Assembly: GCF_001598355.1 (NCBI RefSeq)
Contig: NZ_BCYU01000047.1
Location: 1-37,061 of the forward strand
Source of the DNA: Sphingomonas asaccharolytica NBRC 15499
Lineage (GTDB): Bacteria; Pseudomonadota; Alphaproteobacteria; Sphingomonadales; Sphingomonadaceae
DNA length: 37,061 nt
Direction of reading: 5' to 3'
Notes under the pieces: generated by a model
Told to the model about the DNA's origin: nothing
Databases searched by the model: none
Seen by the model: only the letters and a program-made list of their open reading frames with translations
Made by a program: the position numbers and the translations under genes
In this document: positions 1 to 8,530 of the stretch, one piece after another
Numbering within the stretch: the first letter of the stretch is position 1
Layout: every line of letters starts with the position of its first letter

Positions 1-29
1 TGTCCCCGCTGCGACAGGCCCTCCCCCGG

Positions 30-51
30 CCCCTCCCGCAAGCGGGAGGGG
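30..51 (+). repeat. GC-rich hairpin overlapping the ribosome binding site of the first gene
   Basis: A perfect 9-bp stem (CCCCTCCCG / CGGGAGGGG, loop CAAG) lies just upstream of the first start codon. Its right arm contains the purine-rich stretch that would serve as Shine-Dalgarno sequence for the ATG at 61. A closely related hairpin with a 10-bp stem occurs at 30503-30526, so this is probably a small repeat family. Sequestration of the ribosome binding site is an inference. Confidence 0.6.
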
Positions 52-60
52 AGAAACAGG

Positions 61-1221
61 ATGGCCCGCGAGTTCGACATCATCGTCTATGGCGCCACCG
101 GCTTCACCGGGCGGCTGGTCGCCGAATATCTCTCCGAAACCTATCCCAGCGGAGTCAAATGGGCGATGGCCGGGCGCTCGCTCAGCAAGCTCCAGGAAGT
201 GCGCGACCTGATCGGCGCGCCTGCCGACGTCACCCTGATCGCGGCGAATTCGGACGACCGCGCCAGCCTGAAGGCGATGTGCGAGCGCGCCACCGTCGTC
301 ATCACCACGGTCGGCCCCTATCAACTCTATGGCAGCGACCTGGTCGCCGCCTGTGCCGAGACCGGCACTGCCTATCTCGACCTGTGCGGCGAGCCGGCCT
401 GGATGCGCCACATGATCGACGCGCATCACGAGACGGCCAAAAAGAGCGGCGCGCGGATCGTGTTTTCGTGCGGGTTCGATTCAATCCCCTTCGACCTCGG
501 CGTGCTGAGCTTGCAGCAATGCGCGATCGCCAAGCATGGCGGCCCGGCACCGCGCGTGAAATGCCGCGTACGGGTGATGAAGGGGGGATTCTCGGGCGGT
601 ACCGCGGCCAGCCTGAAGGCGACATTGACCGCCGCCGCCAGGGACCCGCGGATCGTCGCTTTGCTGACCAACCCGTTCGCGCTGACTCCCGGTTTTTCTG
701 GACCTCACCAGCCGACCGGGCTGCTGCCCGAATATGACAAGGCAGTCGGCGCCTGGGTCGCACCGTTCATCATGGCGCCGATCAACACCAAGAATGTCCA
801 TCGCACCAACTTCCTGCTCGGCGAGAAATATGGTGCGGACTTCGTGTATGACGAGATGATGGTCGCGGGCCTGGGCGATCTCGGCAAGGCGGCGGCGGAA
901 GCGATCGCCAAGATCAATCCGCTCGCCGGCGACAAGGGGCCCAAGCCAGGCGAAGGTCCGTCCAAGGAGGACCGCGACAGCGGCCATTACGACATATTGT
1001 TCATCGGCGAATTCCCCGACGACAGCCGGGTCGAGTGCGTCGTCACCGGCGACAAGGATCCGGGTTACGGGTCGACCAGCAAGATGATCGCCGAAGCGGC
1101 GCTCTGCCTGGTGCAGGATGTGCAAGGCGAAGGAGGCATCTGGACGCCCGGCGCGCTGATGGGCGATGCGCTGCGCGAGCGGCTGACCGCGAAGGCGGGG
1201 CTGACTTTCCGCAGCGGTTGA
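61..1221 (+). CDS. Saccharopine dehydrogenase-like NAD(P)-binding oxidoreductase (trans-acting enoyl reductase family)
   Basis: The 386-residue protein opens with a Rossmann dinucleotide-binding motif, YGATGFTGR (about residues 9-17), followed by a second nucleotide-binding segment, AGRSLSKL. A CGEPAWMR segment near residue 109 and a FSCGFDSIPFDLG segment near 137-149 are typical of the saccharopine-dehydrogenase-like family, which includes mycobacterial trans-acting enoyl reductases. The substrate cannot be read from sequence; members act as reductases on lipid or small-molecule intermediates. The ATG at 61 has a GGAGGGGAG-type ribosome binding site upstream that is also part of a hairpin. 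The gene is convergent with the small membrane protein that ends at 1245, leaving only 23 bases between stop codons. The family call is firm; the exact enzymatic role is open. Confidence 0.85.
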   Translation: MAREFDIIVYGATGFTGRLVAEYLSETYPSGVKWAMAGRSLSKLQEVRDLIGAPADVTLIAANSDDRASLKAMCERATVVITTVGPYQLYGSDLVAACAETGTAYLDLCGEPAWMRHMIDAHHETAKKSGARIVFSCGFDSIPFDLGVLSLQQCAIAKHGGPAPRVKCRVRVMKGGFSGGTAASLKATLTAAARDPRIVALLTNPFALTPGFSGPHQPTGLLPEYDKAVGAWVAPFIMAPINTKNVHRTNFLLGEKYGADFVYDEMMVAGLGDLGKAAAEAIAKINPLAGDKGPKPGEGPSKEDRDSGHYDILFIGEFPDDSRVECVVTGDKDPGYGSTSKMIAEAALCLVQDVQGEGGIWTPGALMGDALRERLTAKAGLTFRSG

Positions 1222-1244
1222 CCACCGAAAGGATCAGCCCCTCC

Positions 1245-1598
1245 CTAGCCGCGGTAGAAAAACACCGCGATCACGGCGATCATCACGGAGAGTGCGACCG
1301 CCCATATCACGGCGGTCTTGCTGCGTTGCTGTTCGCGATAATGATTGGCGACCAAATCGAGCCAATAATGACCCGGCAGCGTCTCGCGCACCACCCCGGC
1401 CTTCCTCAGCTTCATCAGCTCGGCGACGTCGCCTGGACCCGGACTGAACGCGATCGCCTGTTCGGGCGCCAGCGCATGCGCCCGGATCATCGCCCGGACG
1501 ATCCGCGAGCGCGTGCGCAACATCGCCGGGTGGATCGGCGGCGGTCCCGCCGGTTCCGGCTGCGGCACAATGCCGATCAAGTCGAGCTTGCCACTCAT
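1245..1598 (-). CDS. Small tail-anchored protein, paralogue of its upstream neighbour
   Basis: I do not recognise a named family. The 117-residue protein has a soluble N-terminal part and ends with one hydrophobic helix (about residues 94-113) followed by YRG, so it is probably C-terminally anchored in the inner membrane. The middle part (about 30-80) can be aligned by eye with the protein encoded at 1595-1912. Both have an Arg-rich start, an A(L/V)(A/S)..(Q/S)AI.(F/Y)(S/A)PG segment, a helix ending in KAGV or EKGV, and a G.YWLD motif followed by charged residues and the membrane helix. The helix-helix-YWLD pattern could be a small winged-helix-like fold; that is inference. It starts on an ATGA overlap with its paralogue, so the two are translationally coupled and probably belong to the rnr transcript. 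Confidence 0.75.
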   Translation of the reverse strand: MSGKLDLIGIVPQPEPAGPPPIHPAMLRTRSRIVRAMIRAHALAPEQAIAFSPGPGDVAELMKLRKAGVVRETLPGHYWLDLVANHYREQQRSKTAVIWAVALSVMIAVIAVFFYRG

Positions 1599-1912
1599 CC
1601 GCTACCCGCAAGGAATCCGAGCGCGGCACCGATTGCGACGGCGGCGCCCACCGCCAGCCCGGCGCGACGGCGGCGTGACTTGTTCCAAGCGTCATAGGCC
1701 GGGATGTCGAGCCAATAGGTGCCCGCCTTGCCGACGTGAAGTACGCCCTTTTCGATCAGTTTCTCGAGCACACGCCGCTCGATTCCGCGGCCAGGGGCAT
1801 AGCCGATCGCGCTGTCGGCGGAGACGGCGTTTTGCGTCATGAAATGCGACACCAGCCGCCGCCGCGCCCGTGCCACCGCTCCTGCCGCTGCTCCTGCTGC
1901 TGCTCCACCCAT
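1595..1912 (-). CDS. Small tail-anchored protein, first of a tandem paralogous pair behind rnr
   Basis: The 105-residue protein of unknown function starts at the ATG at 1912, preceded by a GGGGGGAG ribosome binding site; an upstream GTG at 1921 is less likely. It has an Ala/Gly-rich N-terminus, an Arg-rich patch, and then the shared core containing AIGYAPGRG, a helix ending KLIEKGVLHVGK, and GTYWLDI. Next come a basic stretch (KSRRRR) and a C-terminal Ala/Gly/Val-rich membrane helix. The positive-inside rule places the soluble part in the cytoplasm. It lies 28 bases after the rnr stop codon on the same strand and overlaps its paralogue by four bases (ATGA). The order rnr then two paralogues suggests co-expression. 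No function should be assigned beyond that. Confidence 0.75.
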   Translation of the reverse strand: MGGAAAGAAAGAVARARRRLVSHFMTQNAVSADSAIGYAPGRGIERRVLEKLIEKGVLHVGKAGTYWLDIPAYDAWNKSRRRRAGLAVGAAVAIGAALGFLAGSG

Positions 1913-1940
1913 AAGCCTCACTCCCCCCGGTCTTGTACCA

Positions 1941-4229
1941 TCAACGTCGCCGCCCTTGATGGCGGATGTTGGGCGGACGGCCGCGGCGTTTCAAGACGCG
2001 TTCGGGTTTCTTGCCCGGCGACGCGGCGTAGCGCCCCTCAGGCAGTTCGAAACGCAGCGCGCCGGAGACCGGATTGGCTTCCGCCAGCCGTAATTGCAGG
2101 GCCTGGCCGATGGCAAATTCGTCGCCCGACGCCTCACCGACCAATTTCCTGGCAGCCTCATCGTAGCGGAAATATTCGCTGCCGAGGTCGCGCACCGGCA
2201 GCAAGCCGTCGCCACCGATCCCGGCGACCGTTGCGAAGATGCCGAAATTCTGCACGCCGGTAATCCGCGTCTCGACCAATTCCCCGACCTTTTCGGCGAG
2301 AAAGGCTGCGACGTAGCGGTCGATAGTGTCGCGCTCGGCTTCCATCGCCCGGCGCTCGAGCCGGCTGATCGATTCGCCGATCCGCTCCATTCCCGCCGCT
2401 TCGTCGTCGGTCAGCCCGCCCGGGCCTAGGCCATATGCAGCAACCAGCGAGCGGTGGACGATCAGATCGGCATAACGGCGGATCGGCGAGGTGAAATGCG
2501 CATAGCTGCCGAGCGCGAGGCCGAAATGGCCGTGATTGCCCGGCGCATAATAGGCCTGGGTCTGCGAGCGCAGCACCTGTTCCATCACTTGCGGGCGGAA
2601 GTCGACATCGCCGATCTTGTCGAGGATATGGTTGAACGTCTTCGGCTGGATCACCTGGCCGAGCGCGAATTTGACGCCCCAAGTCTCGAGATAATCCTTG
2701 AGCGCAACCAGCTTCTCGCGCGCCGGCGGTTCGTGGACGCGGTACATGACCGGCGCCTTTTTCGCCTCGAGCGCCTTGGCCGCCGCGACGTTGGCGGCGA
2801 TCATGTAATCCTCGATCAGCCGGTGCGCATCGAGCCGCTCGCGTGGCGCCACCGACAGGATGCGTCCCATCTCGTCGAGCACCACCCGGCGCTCGGGCAG
2901 ATCGAGATCGAGCGGCTCGCGTTTGTCGCGGGCCGTCGCCAGCGCGCGCCAGCAGGACCAGAGGGGCACCAACGCGCCCTCAACCAACGCGTCATCCCAG
3001 CGAAAGCTGGGATCTCGTGCCGCAGTGGCTAACGCCTCCTGGGACCCCAGCTTTCGCTGGGGTGACGCCCGCGCATCGATAGCCGCTTGCGCGTCCTCAT
3101 AGGCGATATTCGCCGCGATCCGCACGACCGCGCGCGTGAAGCGCCATGATTTGAGCGTCCCGTCCTTGGCGATCTGCAAATGACAAGCGAGCGCAGCGCG
3201 GTCCTCGCCGGTCTTAAGCGAGCACACTTCCGCCGACAGGATCTCGGGCAGCATCGGCACGACGCGGTCGGGAAAATAGACCGAATTGCCGCGCCGCCGC
3301 GCCTCGCGATCGAGCGCCGAGCCGGGACGGACGTAGAAAGACACGTCGGCGATCGCGACCACGGCTTTCCAGCCGTCGGGATTCTTGGGGTCGTCGTCGG
3401 GCGCAGCCCAGACCGCATCGTCATGGTCGCGCGCATCGGCGGGGTCGATCGCAACGATCGGCAACTCGGTCAAATCCTCACGGCCATCGCCGAGCGGCTG
3501 TTTCGCGACGCGTTCGGCTTCCTCCAGCGCCTCGTCGGCAAAGCGATCGGGAATGTCGTGCTCGTGGATCGCGATCAGCGAGAAGCTGCGCGGCGCGAAC
3601 GGATCCCCCAATCGCTCCGTGACACGCACGGTGATGCGCGGCGGACGGCCGGCCTTCTCGGCCAGTACCAGGTCGCCTGGTTCGGCATCGCCCGCGTCGG
3701 ACACCTGATATTGCCGCCGCTCGCGTTTCTCGACACCTTCGAGCCACAGCCGATCGCCTTCGCGCCGCAGCACGCCAAGCATCAGTTCCTCGCCCTTGGC
3801 GAGGTGCTTCATCGGATGCGCGATCCAGCCCTTGCCCGCTTCTTCGGTGCGCGCCAGGATGCGGTCGCCGACGCCGAGCGCGGATCTTTTGCTCCGTTCG
3901 CGCACGCGCAGCCGCGGTACCGGCACGCCTTCGGCTTCCCAGCGTTCGGGCACGGCCCAGACATTGCCGCCATCGTCGACATCGGCAATGCGCAGCACGG
4001 TCACCTTAGGCAGCCCGCCCATCTTATGGAACGCGCGGCCCGGCGCGCTGTCGATCAGGCCTTCATCGGCCATGTCCTTCAAGAGCGCCTTGAGCGCGAT
4101 CTTCTCCTGCGCGGTCAGGCCGAAGGCACGTGCGATCTCACGCTTGCCCGCAGGCGTATCGGACGAGGCGATGAAATCGAGGATCTGCTGTCGGGTGGGA
4201 AAGCCGGGTTTATGCTTTGGTTTTGCCAT
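1941..4229 (-). CDS. rnr: Ribonuclease R, carrying an in-frame repeat-derived insertion
   Basis: RNase R is a processive 3'-5' exoribonuclease that degrades structured RNA, including rRNA and mRNA fragments. The 762-residue product has an N-terminal winged-helix segment (TRQQILDFIASS, then AREIARAF-like), cold-shock-type domains, the RNB catalytic domain with the acidic cluster DPADARDHDDA (about residues 260-272), and a C-terminal S1 domain (VETRITGVQNFGIFATV). I chose the ATG at 4229, which gives MAKPKHKPGF; the frame extends to a TTG at 4259. The oddity is residues about 388-413 (SPQRKLGSQEA...DPSFRWDDA), encoded by a complete palindromic repeat at 2991-3066 that also occurs between ispH and thrB. 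The insertion sits between the conserved segments IAYEDAQAAID and LVEGALVPLW and keeps the frame open. Two small paralogous membrane proteins follow downstream. Confidence 0.95.
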   Translation of the reverse strand: MAKPKHKPGFPTRQQILDFIASSDTPAGKREIARAFGLTAQEKIALKALLKDMADEGLIDSAPGRAFHKMGGLPKVTVLRIADVDDGGNVWAVPERWEAEGVPVPRLRVRERSKRSALGVGDRILARTEEAGKGWIAHPMKHLAKGEELMLGVLRREGDRLWLEGVEKRERRQYQVSDAGDAEPGDLVLAEKAGRPPRITVRVTERLGDPFAPRSFSLIAIHEHDIPDRFADEALEEAERVAKQPLGDGREDLTELPIVAIDPADARDHDDAVWAAPDDDPKNPDGWKAVVAIADVSFYVRPGSALDREARRRGNSVYFPDRVVPMLPEILSAEVCSLKTGEDRAALACHLQIAKDGTLKSWRFTRAVVRIAANIAYEDAQAAIDARASPQRKLGSQEALATAARDPSFRWDDALVEGALVPLWSCWRALATARDKREPLDLDLPERRVVLDEMGRILSVAPRERLDAHRLIEDYMIAANVAAAKALEAKKAPVMYRVHEPPAREKLVALKDYLETWGVKFALGQVIQPKTFNHILDKIGDVDFRPQVMEQVLRSQTQAYYAPGNHGHFGLALGSYAHFTSPIRRYADLIVHRSLVAAYGLGPGGLTDDEAAGMERIGESISRLERRAMEAERDTIDRYVAAFLAEKVGELVETRITGVQNFGIFATVAGIGGDGLLPVRDLGSEYFRYDEAARKLVGEASGDEFAIGQALQLRLAEANPVSGALRFELPEGRYAASPGKKPERVLKRRGRPPNIRHQGRRR
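2991..3066. repeat. Family A palindromic repeat inside rnr
   Basis: The arms GTCATCCCAGCGAAAGCTGG (2991-3010) and the matching right arm (3047-3066) are inverted copies with one mismatch, separated by about 35 bases. Each arm is itself a palindrome: CCCAGC-GAAA-GCTGGG. A second copy lies between ispH and thrB (19482-19552), so the element is mobile or was mobile. The copy here is a multiple-of-three-compatible insertion that adds about 26 residues to RNase R. Confidence 0.85.
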
Positions 4230-4345
4230 GTCGGGCGAAGATAAGGCGGAATCGCGCAACCACCAACCGTTCGCTTGGAGACTATCCCGAACCGGTATCT
4301 AAAAACGCGGCTCGACTTCCTTCGGCGCGACCGGATAGTGGGGCA

Positions 4346-5812
4346 ATGGCCAACGACCTCCAGCGCTACGACCTCCTCATCGCCGGCGGTGGGATCAATG
4401 GCTGCGCGATCGCGCGCGAAGCGTCGCTGCTCGGGCTGAAGGTCCTGCTGGTTGAACGCGACGATCTCGCCAGCCATACGTCCTCGGCTTCGACCAAGCT
4501 GATCCATGGCGGCTTGCGCTACCTGGAATATTACGATTTCCGGCTGGTCGCCGAGGCGTTGCGCGAGCGCGAATTGCTGGTCCATGCCGCACCGCACATC
4601 ATCCGCCCATTGCGCTTCGTCCTGCCGCAGGAGAATGCCGTGCGGCCGTGGTGGATGGTCCGCATCGGGCTCTACCTCTATGACATGCTCGGCGGGAAAA
4701 TGAGCCTGCCCCGCTCGCGCGGCCTGCGTGCGTCGGACCGGGACTATACCGCGCCGCTCAAGGGCGGCCGGAGCGGGTTCGTCTACTCCGATGCCCAGGT
4801 AGACGACTCCCGCCTGACCTTGCTCAACGCGGTCGACGCGCACGCCAATGGCGCCGAGATCTGCACGCGCGTCTCGCTCGACAGCGCGCGGCGCGATGGC
4901 GATCACTGGACCGCCACCCTGTCCGACGGCCGCACGGTCGAGGCGCGCGCGCTGGTCAACGCAGCGGGTCCCTGGGTCCATCTGATGCTCAATCGCCTGG
5001 GGCTGAACGGCAAGGCCAATGTCCGGCTGGTCAAGGGCAGCCATATCGTCGTGCCCAAATTGTACGAGGGCGACCACGCTTATATCCTGCAGCTGCCCGA
5101 CCGCCGCATCATCTTCGCCATTCCGTGGCAAGGCGGGACCGAGATCGGCACCACCGACATTCCGGTCGATGCGCCCGAAGACGCGAAGATCAGCGACGAT
5201 GAAATCGCCTATCTGTGTCAGGGCGCGAACCATCATTTCGTCAAGCAGATCACGCCTGCCGACGTGACCTATAAATGGTCGGGCGTGCGCCCGCTCTATG
5301 ACGACGGCGCGAGCGAGGCCAAGGCGGTGACGCGCGATTATGTGCTCGAACTCGATACCGACGGGGCGCCGCTGCTGAGCGTATTCGGCGGCAAGATCAC
5401 CACCGGGCGCCATCTGGCCGAGGATGCGATGGCCAAGCTCGGTCCAGAACTGGGGCTGAATTGCCGTCCGGTGTCGCGCGCGCGGGTCTTTCCGGGGGGC
5501 GCCATCGCCGACTTCGACCAGTTCGTCGCCCAGGTCCGCGCGACCTGGCCGTTCCTCAGCGAGGATCGCTCGCTACGGATGGCGCATGCCTATGGCACGA
5601 TGCTCGGGGACATGCTCGATGGTGTGACCGATGAAGCCGGCATGGGCGCCGATTTGGGCGGCGGACTGACCGAGATCGAGGCGCGGTGGATGCGCGACCA
5701 CGAATGGGCACGGACTGCCGAGGACGCGCTGGTGCGGCGGAGCAAGATCGGCCTGCATCTCAGCGACGAGCAACGCGCTGCATTCGAAAGGGCGTGGGAC
5801 ACGCTGACGTGA
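4346..5812 (+). CDS. glpD: Aerobic glycerol-3-phosphate dehydrogenase
   Basis: GlpD is a membrane-associated flavoenzyme that oxidises sn-glycerol-3-phosphate to dihydroxyacetone phosphate and passes electrons to quinone. The 488-residue protein begins with the FAD-binding motif [17 protein letters not shown], followed by [27 protein letters not shown], a GlpD signature. Further family segments are [25 protein letters not shown] and [10 protein letters not shown], with the C-terminal DAO-type domain after that. I chose the ATG at 4346 because homology begins there; the frame stays open to an upstream start at 4217, but that stretch overlaps the rnr start region and is not family-like. It is divergent from rnr with about 115 bases between starts. 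Its stop overlaps the GTG start of trhO, so the two are co-translated. No glpK or glpF lies nearby. Confidence 0.95.
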   Translation: MANDLQRYDLLIAGGGINGCAIAREASLLGLKVLLVERDDLASHTSSASTKLIHGGLRYLEYYDFRLVAEALRERELLVHAAPHIIRPLRFVLPQENAVRPWWMVRIGLYLYDMLGGKMSLPRSRGLRASDRDYTAPLKGGRSGFVYSDAQVDDSRLTLLNAVDAHANGAEICTRVSLDSARRDGDHWTATLSDGRTVEARALVNAAGPWVHLMLNRLGLNGKANVRLVKGSHIVVPKLYEGDHAYILQLPDRRIIFAIPWQGGTEIGTTDIPVDAPEDAKISDDEIAYLCQGANHHFVKQITPADVTYKWSGVRPLYDDGASEAKAVTRDYVLELDTDGAPLLSVFGGKITTGRHLAEDAMAKLGPELGLNCRPVSRARVFPGGAIADFDQFVAQVRATWPFLSEDRSLRMAHAYGTMLGDMLDGVTDEAGMGADLGGGLTEIEARWMRDHEWARTAEDALVRRSKIGLHLSDEQRAAFERAWDTLT

Positions 5813-6747
5813 TCCGCGTCGCCGCTTTGTATCAGTTCGTTCGCTTCCCCGATCCCGACGCGATCCGGGGGCAGCTGCTGGCCTTGTGCGAAGCAGAAGG
5901 GATCAAGGGCACGTTGCTGCTAGCCCATGAGGGGATCAATGGCACGATTGCCGGGTCGCCCGAAGGGATCGACGCGGTGATCGCCGATATCCGTGCGCTG
6001 CCCGGTTGCGCCGCGCTACAGGTCAAGACAGCTACCGCCGAGACCATGCCGTTCCATCGGCTGAAAGTCCGGCTGAAGCGCGAGATCGTGACGATGGGGA
6101 TGCCCGACATCGACCCGCTGACGGGAGTCGGCCATTACGTCTCACCAGCCGACTGGAACGCGCTGATCGAGCAACCCGGCACGATGATCATCGACACGCG
6201 CAACGATTACGAGGTGAAGGTCGGCACCTTCGCCGGCGCAATCGATCCGGAGACCGAAAGCTTCCGCGACTTTCCCGCCTGGGTCGCCGCGCATCGCGAC
6301 GAGATTGCGGCCGCGCCGCGCGTCGCGATGTTCTGCACCGGGGGCATACGCTGCGAGAAGGCGACCGCGCTGCTCAAGGCCGAGGGGATCGATCAGGTCT
6401 ACCACCTGGAGGGCGGGATCCTGAAATACCTGGAAGAGGTGCCGCCAGCCGAAAGCCGCTGGCAGGGCGAATGCTTCGTGTTCGACGAGCGCGTCGCGGT
6501 CGGGCACGGGCTCGCGCCCGGCACGCACGGCTTGTGCCGTGCCTGCCGCATGCCGGTCAGTACCGAGGATCGCCGTTCGCCGCTCTACGAGGAAGGGGTG
6601 AGCTGTCCCGCCTGCCATGGCACTCGCGATGCGGCCCAGCGTGCAGGCTATGCCGAACGCCACCGGCAGGCTCGGCTGGCCGAAGCGCGCGGCGAGGCAC
6701 ATGTCGGCGCGCCGCTACCGGTCAAGCCCCCGAAAAATCCAATTTAG
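5809..6747 (+). CDS. trhO: tRNA uridine(34) hydroxylase (rhodanese family)
   Basis: TrhO (YceA family) carries out oxygen-dependent hydroxylation of wobble uridine U34 in certain tRNAs, on the way to 5-methoxyuridine-type modifications. The 312-residue product has an N-terminal acylphosphatase-like region with [11 protein letters not shown] (about residues 42-52). The central rhodanese domain contains the active-site cysteine loop [13 protein letters not shown] (about 175-187). A Cys-rich C-terminal segment has paired CRACR and CPACHG motifs that may bind metal. The start is a GTG inside the glpD stop codon (GTGA overlap); longer readings of the frame run inside glpD and lack homology. Coupling to glpD gives no clear metabolic link. 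Confidence 0.9.
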   Translation: MIRVAALYQFVRFPDPDAIRGQLLALCEAEGIKGTLLLAHEGINGTIAGSPEGIDAVIADIRALPGCAALQVKTATAETMPFHRLKVRLKREIVTMGMPDIDPLTGVGHYVSPADWNALIEQPGTMIIDTRNDYEVKVGTFAGAIDPETESFRDFPAWVAAHRDEIAAAPRVAMFCTGGIRCEKATALLKAEGIDQVYHLEGGILKYLEEVPPAESRWQGECFVFDERVAVGHGLAPGTHGLCRACRMPVSTEDRRSPLYEEGVSCPACHGTRDAAQRAGYAERHRQARLAEARGEAHVGAPLPVKPPKNPI

Positions 6748-6804
6748 CCAGTCATTAACCGGCCTCGTTGCATAGCCGTTCCAAGGGCAGACGGGGGCCG
6801 GACG

Positions 6805-7116
6805 ATGGCTACGACATTTTCGCATTTTCGCCGCCGGGCGACCGACGTCAAATATGATCGGGAACCGGTCCTGTCGGTCGCCCATGCCAGCGTGAAACGC
6901 CAGCGGAAGGCCGCGCTCCATCAGCTATCGATTTACGGCTGCCGCCTAGCCAGCCGTATCGAGGCCGAGCAGGGCGAATCGCTGACCCTCCGTTTCGATC
7001 GCAGCGCGCCGATTGCCGCCACCGTGATCTGGTGCGCCGACGGGTTGATTGGCGCGCGCTTCGACCAACCGATCGAGCGCGAGATGATGCGCTCGCTGAC
7101 TCTCCGCATCGGCTGA
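6805..7116 (+). CDS. PilZ-domain protein
   Basis: The 103-residue protein consists essentially of a single PilZ domain, the fold that binds cyclic di-GMP. The RxxxR-like motif is represented by SVKRQRKAAL (about residues 29-38). The second motif appears as QLSIYGCRL (about 40-48), where the usual Asp/Asn before the Ser is missing, so ligand binding may be weak or lost. The closing strands LTLRFDRSAPIAATVIWCADGLIGARF fit the PilZ barrel and resemble short PilZ proteins common in sphingomonads. It stands alone, 57 bases after trhO and convergent with the esterase gene. It is not linked to the pilus genes at 23-30 kb. Confidence 0.8.
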   Translation: MATTFSHFRRRATDVKYDREPVLSVAHASVKRQRKAALHQLSIYGCRLASRIEAEQGESLTLRFDRSAPIAATVIWCADGLIGARFDQPIEREMMRSLTLRIG

Positions 7117-7129
7117 GCCGCATTCCGTC

Positions 7130-8026
7130 TCAGCGGTGATGCGCCGCGAAGAAGTCCCACATCAGCGCCGTGCCGTCGATTTTGCCGGTGTTGCGCGTCC
7201 CGCCTGGACGGCCGAGACCTCGGCCTGGCCAGCCATGCTCGGCACCTTTCACGATGTAGAAGTCGACGTCCGCACCGCTCGCGCAACCGGTCCATAGCTC
7301 GCGGACATAATCGGCGGCTTCGGTCTTCGTCGGGTCCCTGGTGCAGCGGTTTCCTGTCGCCCAGAATGTCGCGGCGTAGCGCGATGGTTTGTACGGCATG
7401 CCCTGCGAGCGGCGGACGATTCCCGTCGTGCTAGTCCCACCGGCGACCGGCACCTGCTCGTCCTTTTCGGCATTGACGATCAGCATCGGCACCGCCGCGA
7501 CCGGTTTGGGCTCGTTGCCGAACAACGCGCCAACGAATACCGCCGCGCCGGCGATCCGATCGCCGAGTTCGATCGCCACGCGCTCCGCCATCATCCCACC
7601 GTTCGACATGCCGACGACATAGACGCGGCTGGGGTCGACCGGCTGGGTCCTCTCGAGCTCGTCGATCATCGACCGAATGAAGCCGATATCGTCGACCTTC
7701 TCGCGCATGGCATAGGCACAGCAACCGCCGGCATTCCAAGTTTCGAGCTTGCCAAAGCGCGACGATCCTTCGGGCAAGGCAAGGATGAAGCCTTCCTTCG
7801 CCGCCTTGTCGATAAGCCCGGCCGATTTGGCGACCTGCGCGCCATCACCGCCGCCGCCGTGGAGCGCGATGACCAGTGGACGCCGGCCGCCGCCGGGCGG
7901 GACGAACAATTGATAGGTGCGATCGCCGATCCGATGCGGCGCGAGCGGCCCATCGGCCGCAGGTGCGCTCGTCGGCAGCTGCAGCACGATGCCGACGATC
8001 CCCATCAACACCAATATCCAGCGCAT
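7130..8026 (-). CDS. Secreted PHB depolymerase-like / LpqC-type esterase
   Basis: The 298-residue protein belongs to the alpha/beta hydrolase group that includes poly(3-hydroxybutyrate) depolymerases, feruloyl esterases and LpqC. It has a signal peptide (MRWILVLMG...TSAPAADG, cleavage near residue 24), an oxyanion-hole segment LVIALHGGGGD, and the nucleophile elbow GMSNGG with Ser141. Asp189 in NAEKDEQVP and His264 in GAEHGWPG probably complete the catalytic triad. The ATG at 8026 follows a clean AGGAGG with a 6-base spacer, which decides the start over an ATG at 8047. The natural substrate cannot be read: oligomeric PHB, aryl esters and other esters are all possible. It is probably periplasmic or secreted. 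It precedes nothing on its strand before the PilZ gene, and a thioesterase lies upstream. Confidence 0.85.
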   Translation of the reverse strand: MRWILVLMGIVGIVLQLPTSAPAADGPLAPHRIGDRTYQLFVPPGGGRRPLVIALHGGGGDGAQVAKSAGLIDKAAKEGFILALPEGSSRFGKLETWNAGGCCAYAMREKVDDIGFIRSMIDELERTQPVDPSRVYVVGMSNGGMMAERVAIELGDRIAGAAVFVGALFGNEPKPVAAVPMLIVNAEKDEQVPVAGGTSTTGIVRRSQGMPYKPSRYAATFWATGNRCTRDPTKTEAADYVRELWTGCASGADVDFYIVKGAEHGWPGRGLGRPGGTRNTGKIDGTALMWDFFAAHHR

Positions 8027-8084
8027 GGTGGCCCTCCTTGCCCTCATGCGACGTTCAACGCGCGAGGGAGCGCCGCCCTTCGCG

Positions 8085-8513
8085 TCACGCGATCGCGATC
8101 ACCGCCAAGGTAATGCGCGACAGGCAGATCAGCTTCCCGGCATCGTCAGTGATGCGGATCGTCCAGATCTGCGTCGTCCGGCCCAGCGACTCCGCCTTGG
8201 CGGTCGCCGTGACATGGCCCGACATCGCCGGACGAATGTGGTTGGCGTTGATCTCCATGCCGACCGTGACCTGCTTCGACGGGTCGAGCGTCATCGCACC
8301 GCCCATCGAGGCGACCGTCTCCGCCAGCGCGACCGACGCGCCGCCGTGCAACCGCCCGAACGGCTGGTGCGTGCGATGATCGACCGGCATCCGCGCGGAC
8401 ACCCAATCGTCTCCCGCCTCCAGGAATTCGATTCCGAGCAAGCCGGGCATCGAGGCCGCGCCCATCGCCGTCATCGCTGCGAGGTCGGGCTTGGTGTCGC
8501 CGAACCAGATCAT
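8085..8513 (-). CDS. PaaI-family hotdog-fold thioesterase
   Basis: The 142-residue protein matches the PaaI/YdiI/EntH type of acyl-CoA thioesterase. The diagnostic segment is HQPFGRLHGGASVALAETVAS (split as HQPFGRLHGG then ASVALAETVAS, about residues 49-69), where the HGG and the downstream Glu shape the active site. GMEINANHIRPAMSG and GRTTQIWTIRITD follow in the expected places. It hydrolyses thioesters such as hydroxybenzoyl-, dihydroxynaphthoyl- or phenylacetyl-type CoA compounds; which one is used here is unknown. A strong ribosome binding site (GGAAGGAG, six bases before ATG) supports the start at 8513. A family B palindromic repeat separates it from the proS stop, and the esterase gene follows 58 bases downstream on the same strand. 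Confidence 0.88.
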   Translation of the reverse strand: MIWFGDTKPDLAAMTAMGAASMPGLLGIEFLEAGDDWVSARMPVDHRTHQPFGRLHGGASVALAETVASMGGAMTLDPSKQVTVGMEINANHIRPAMSGHVTATAKAESLGRTTQIWTIRITDDAGKLICLSRITLAVIAIA

Positions 8514-8530
8514 TGCTCACTCCTTCCTTC

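Noticed and set aside
3180..4244. 354-codon open frame antisense to rnr
   Set aside because: It lies fully on the opposite strand of a well-supported gene with no ribosome binding site or family-like sequence.
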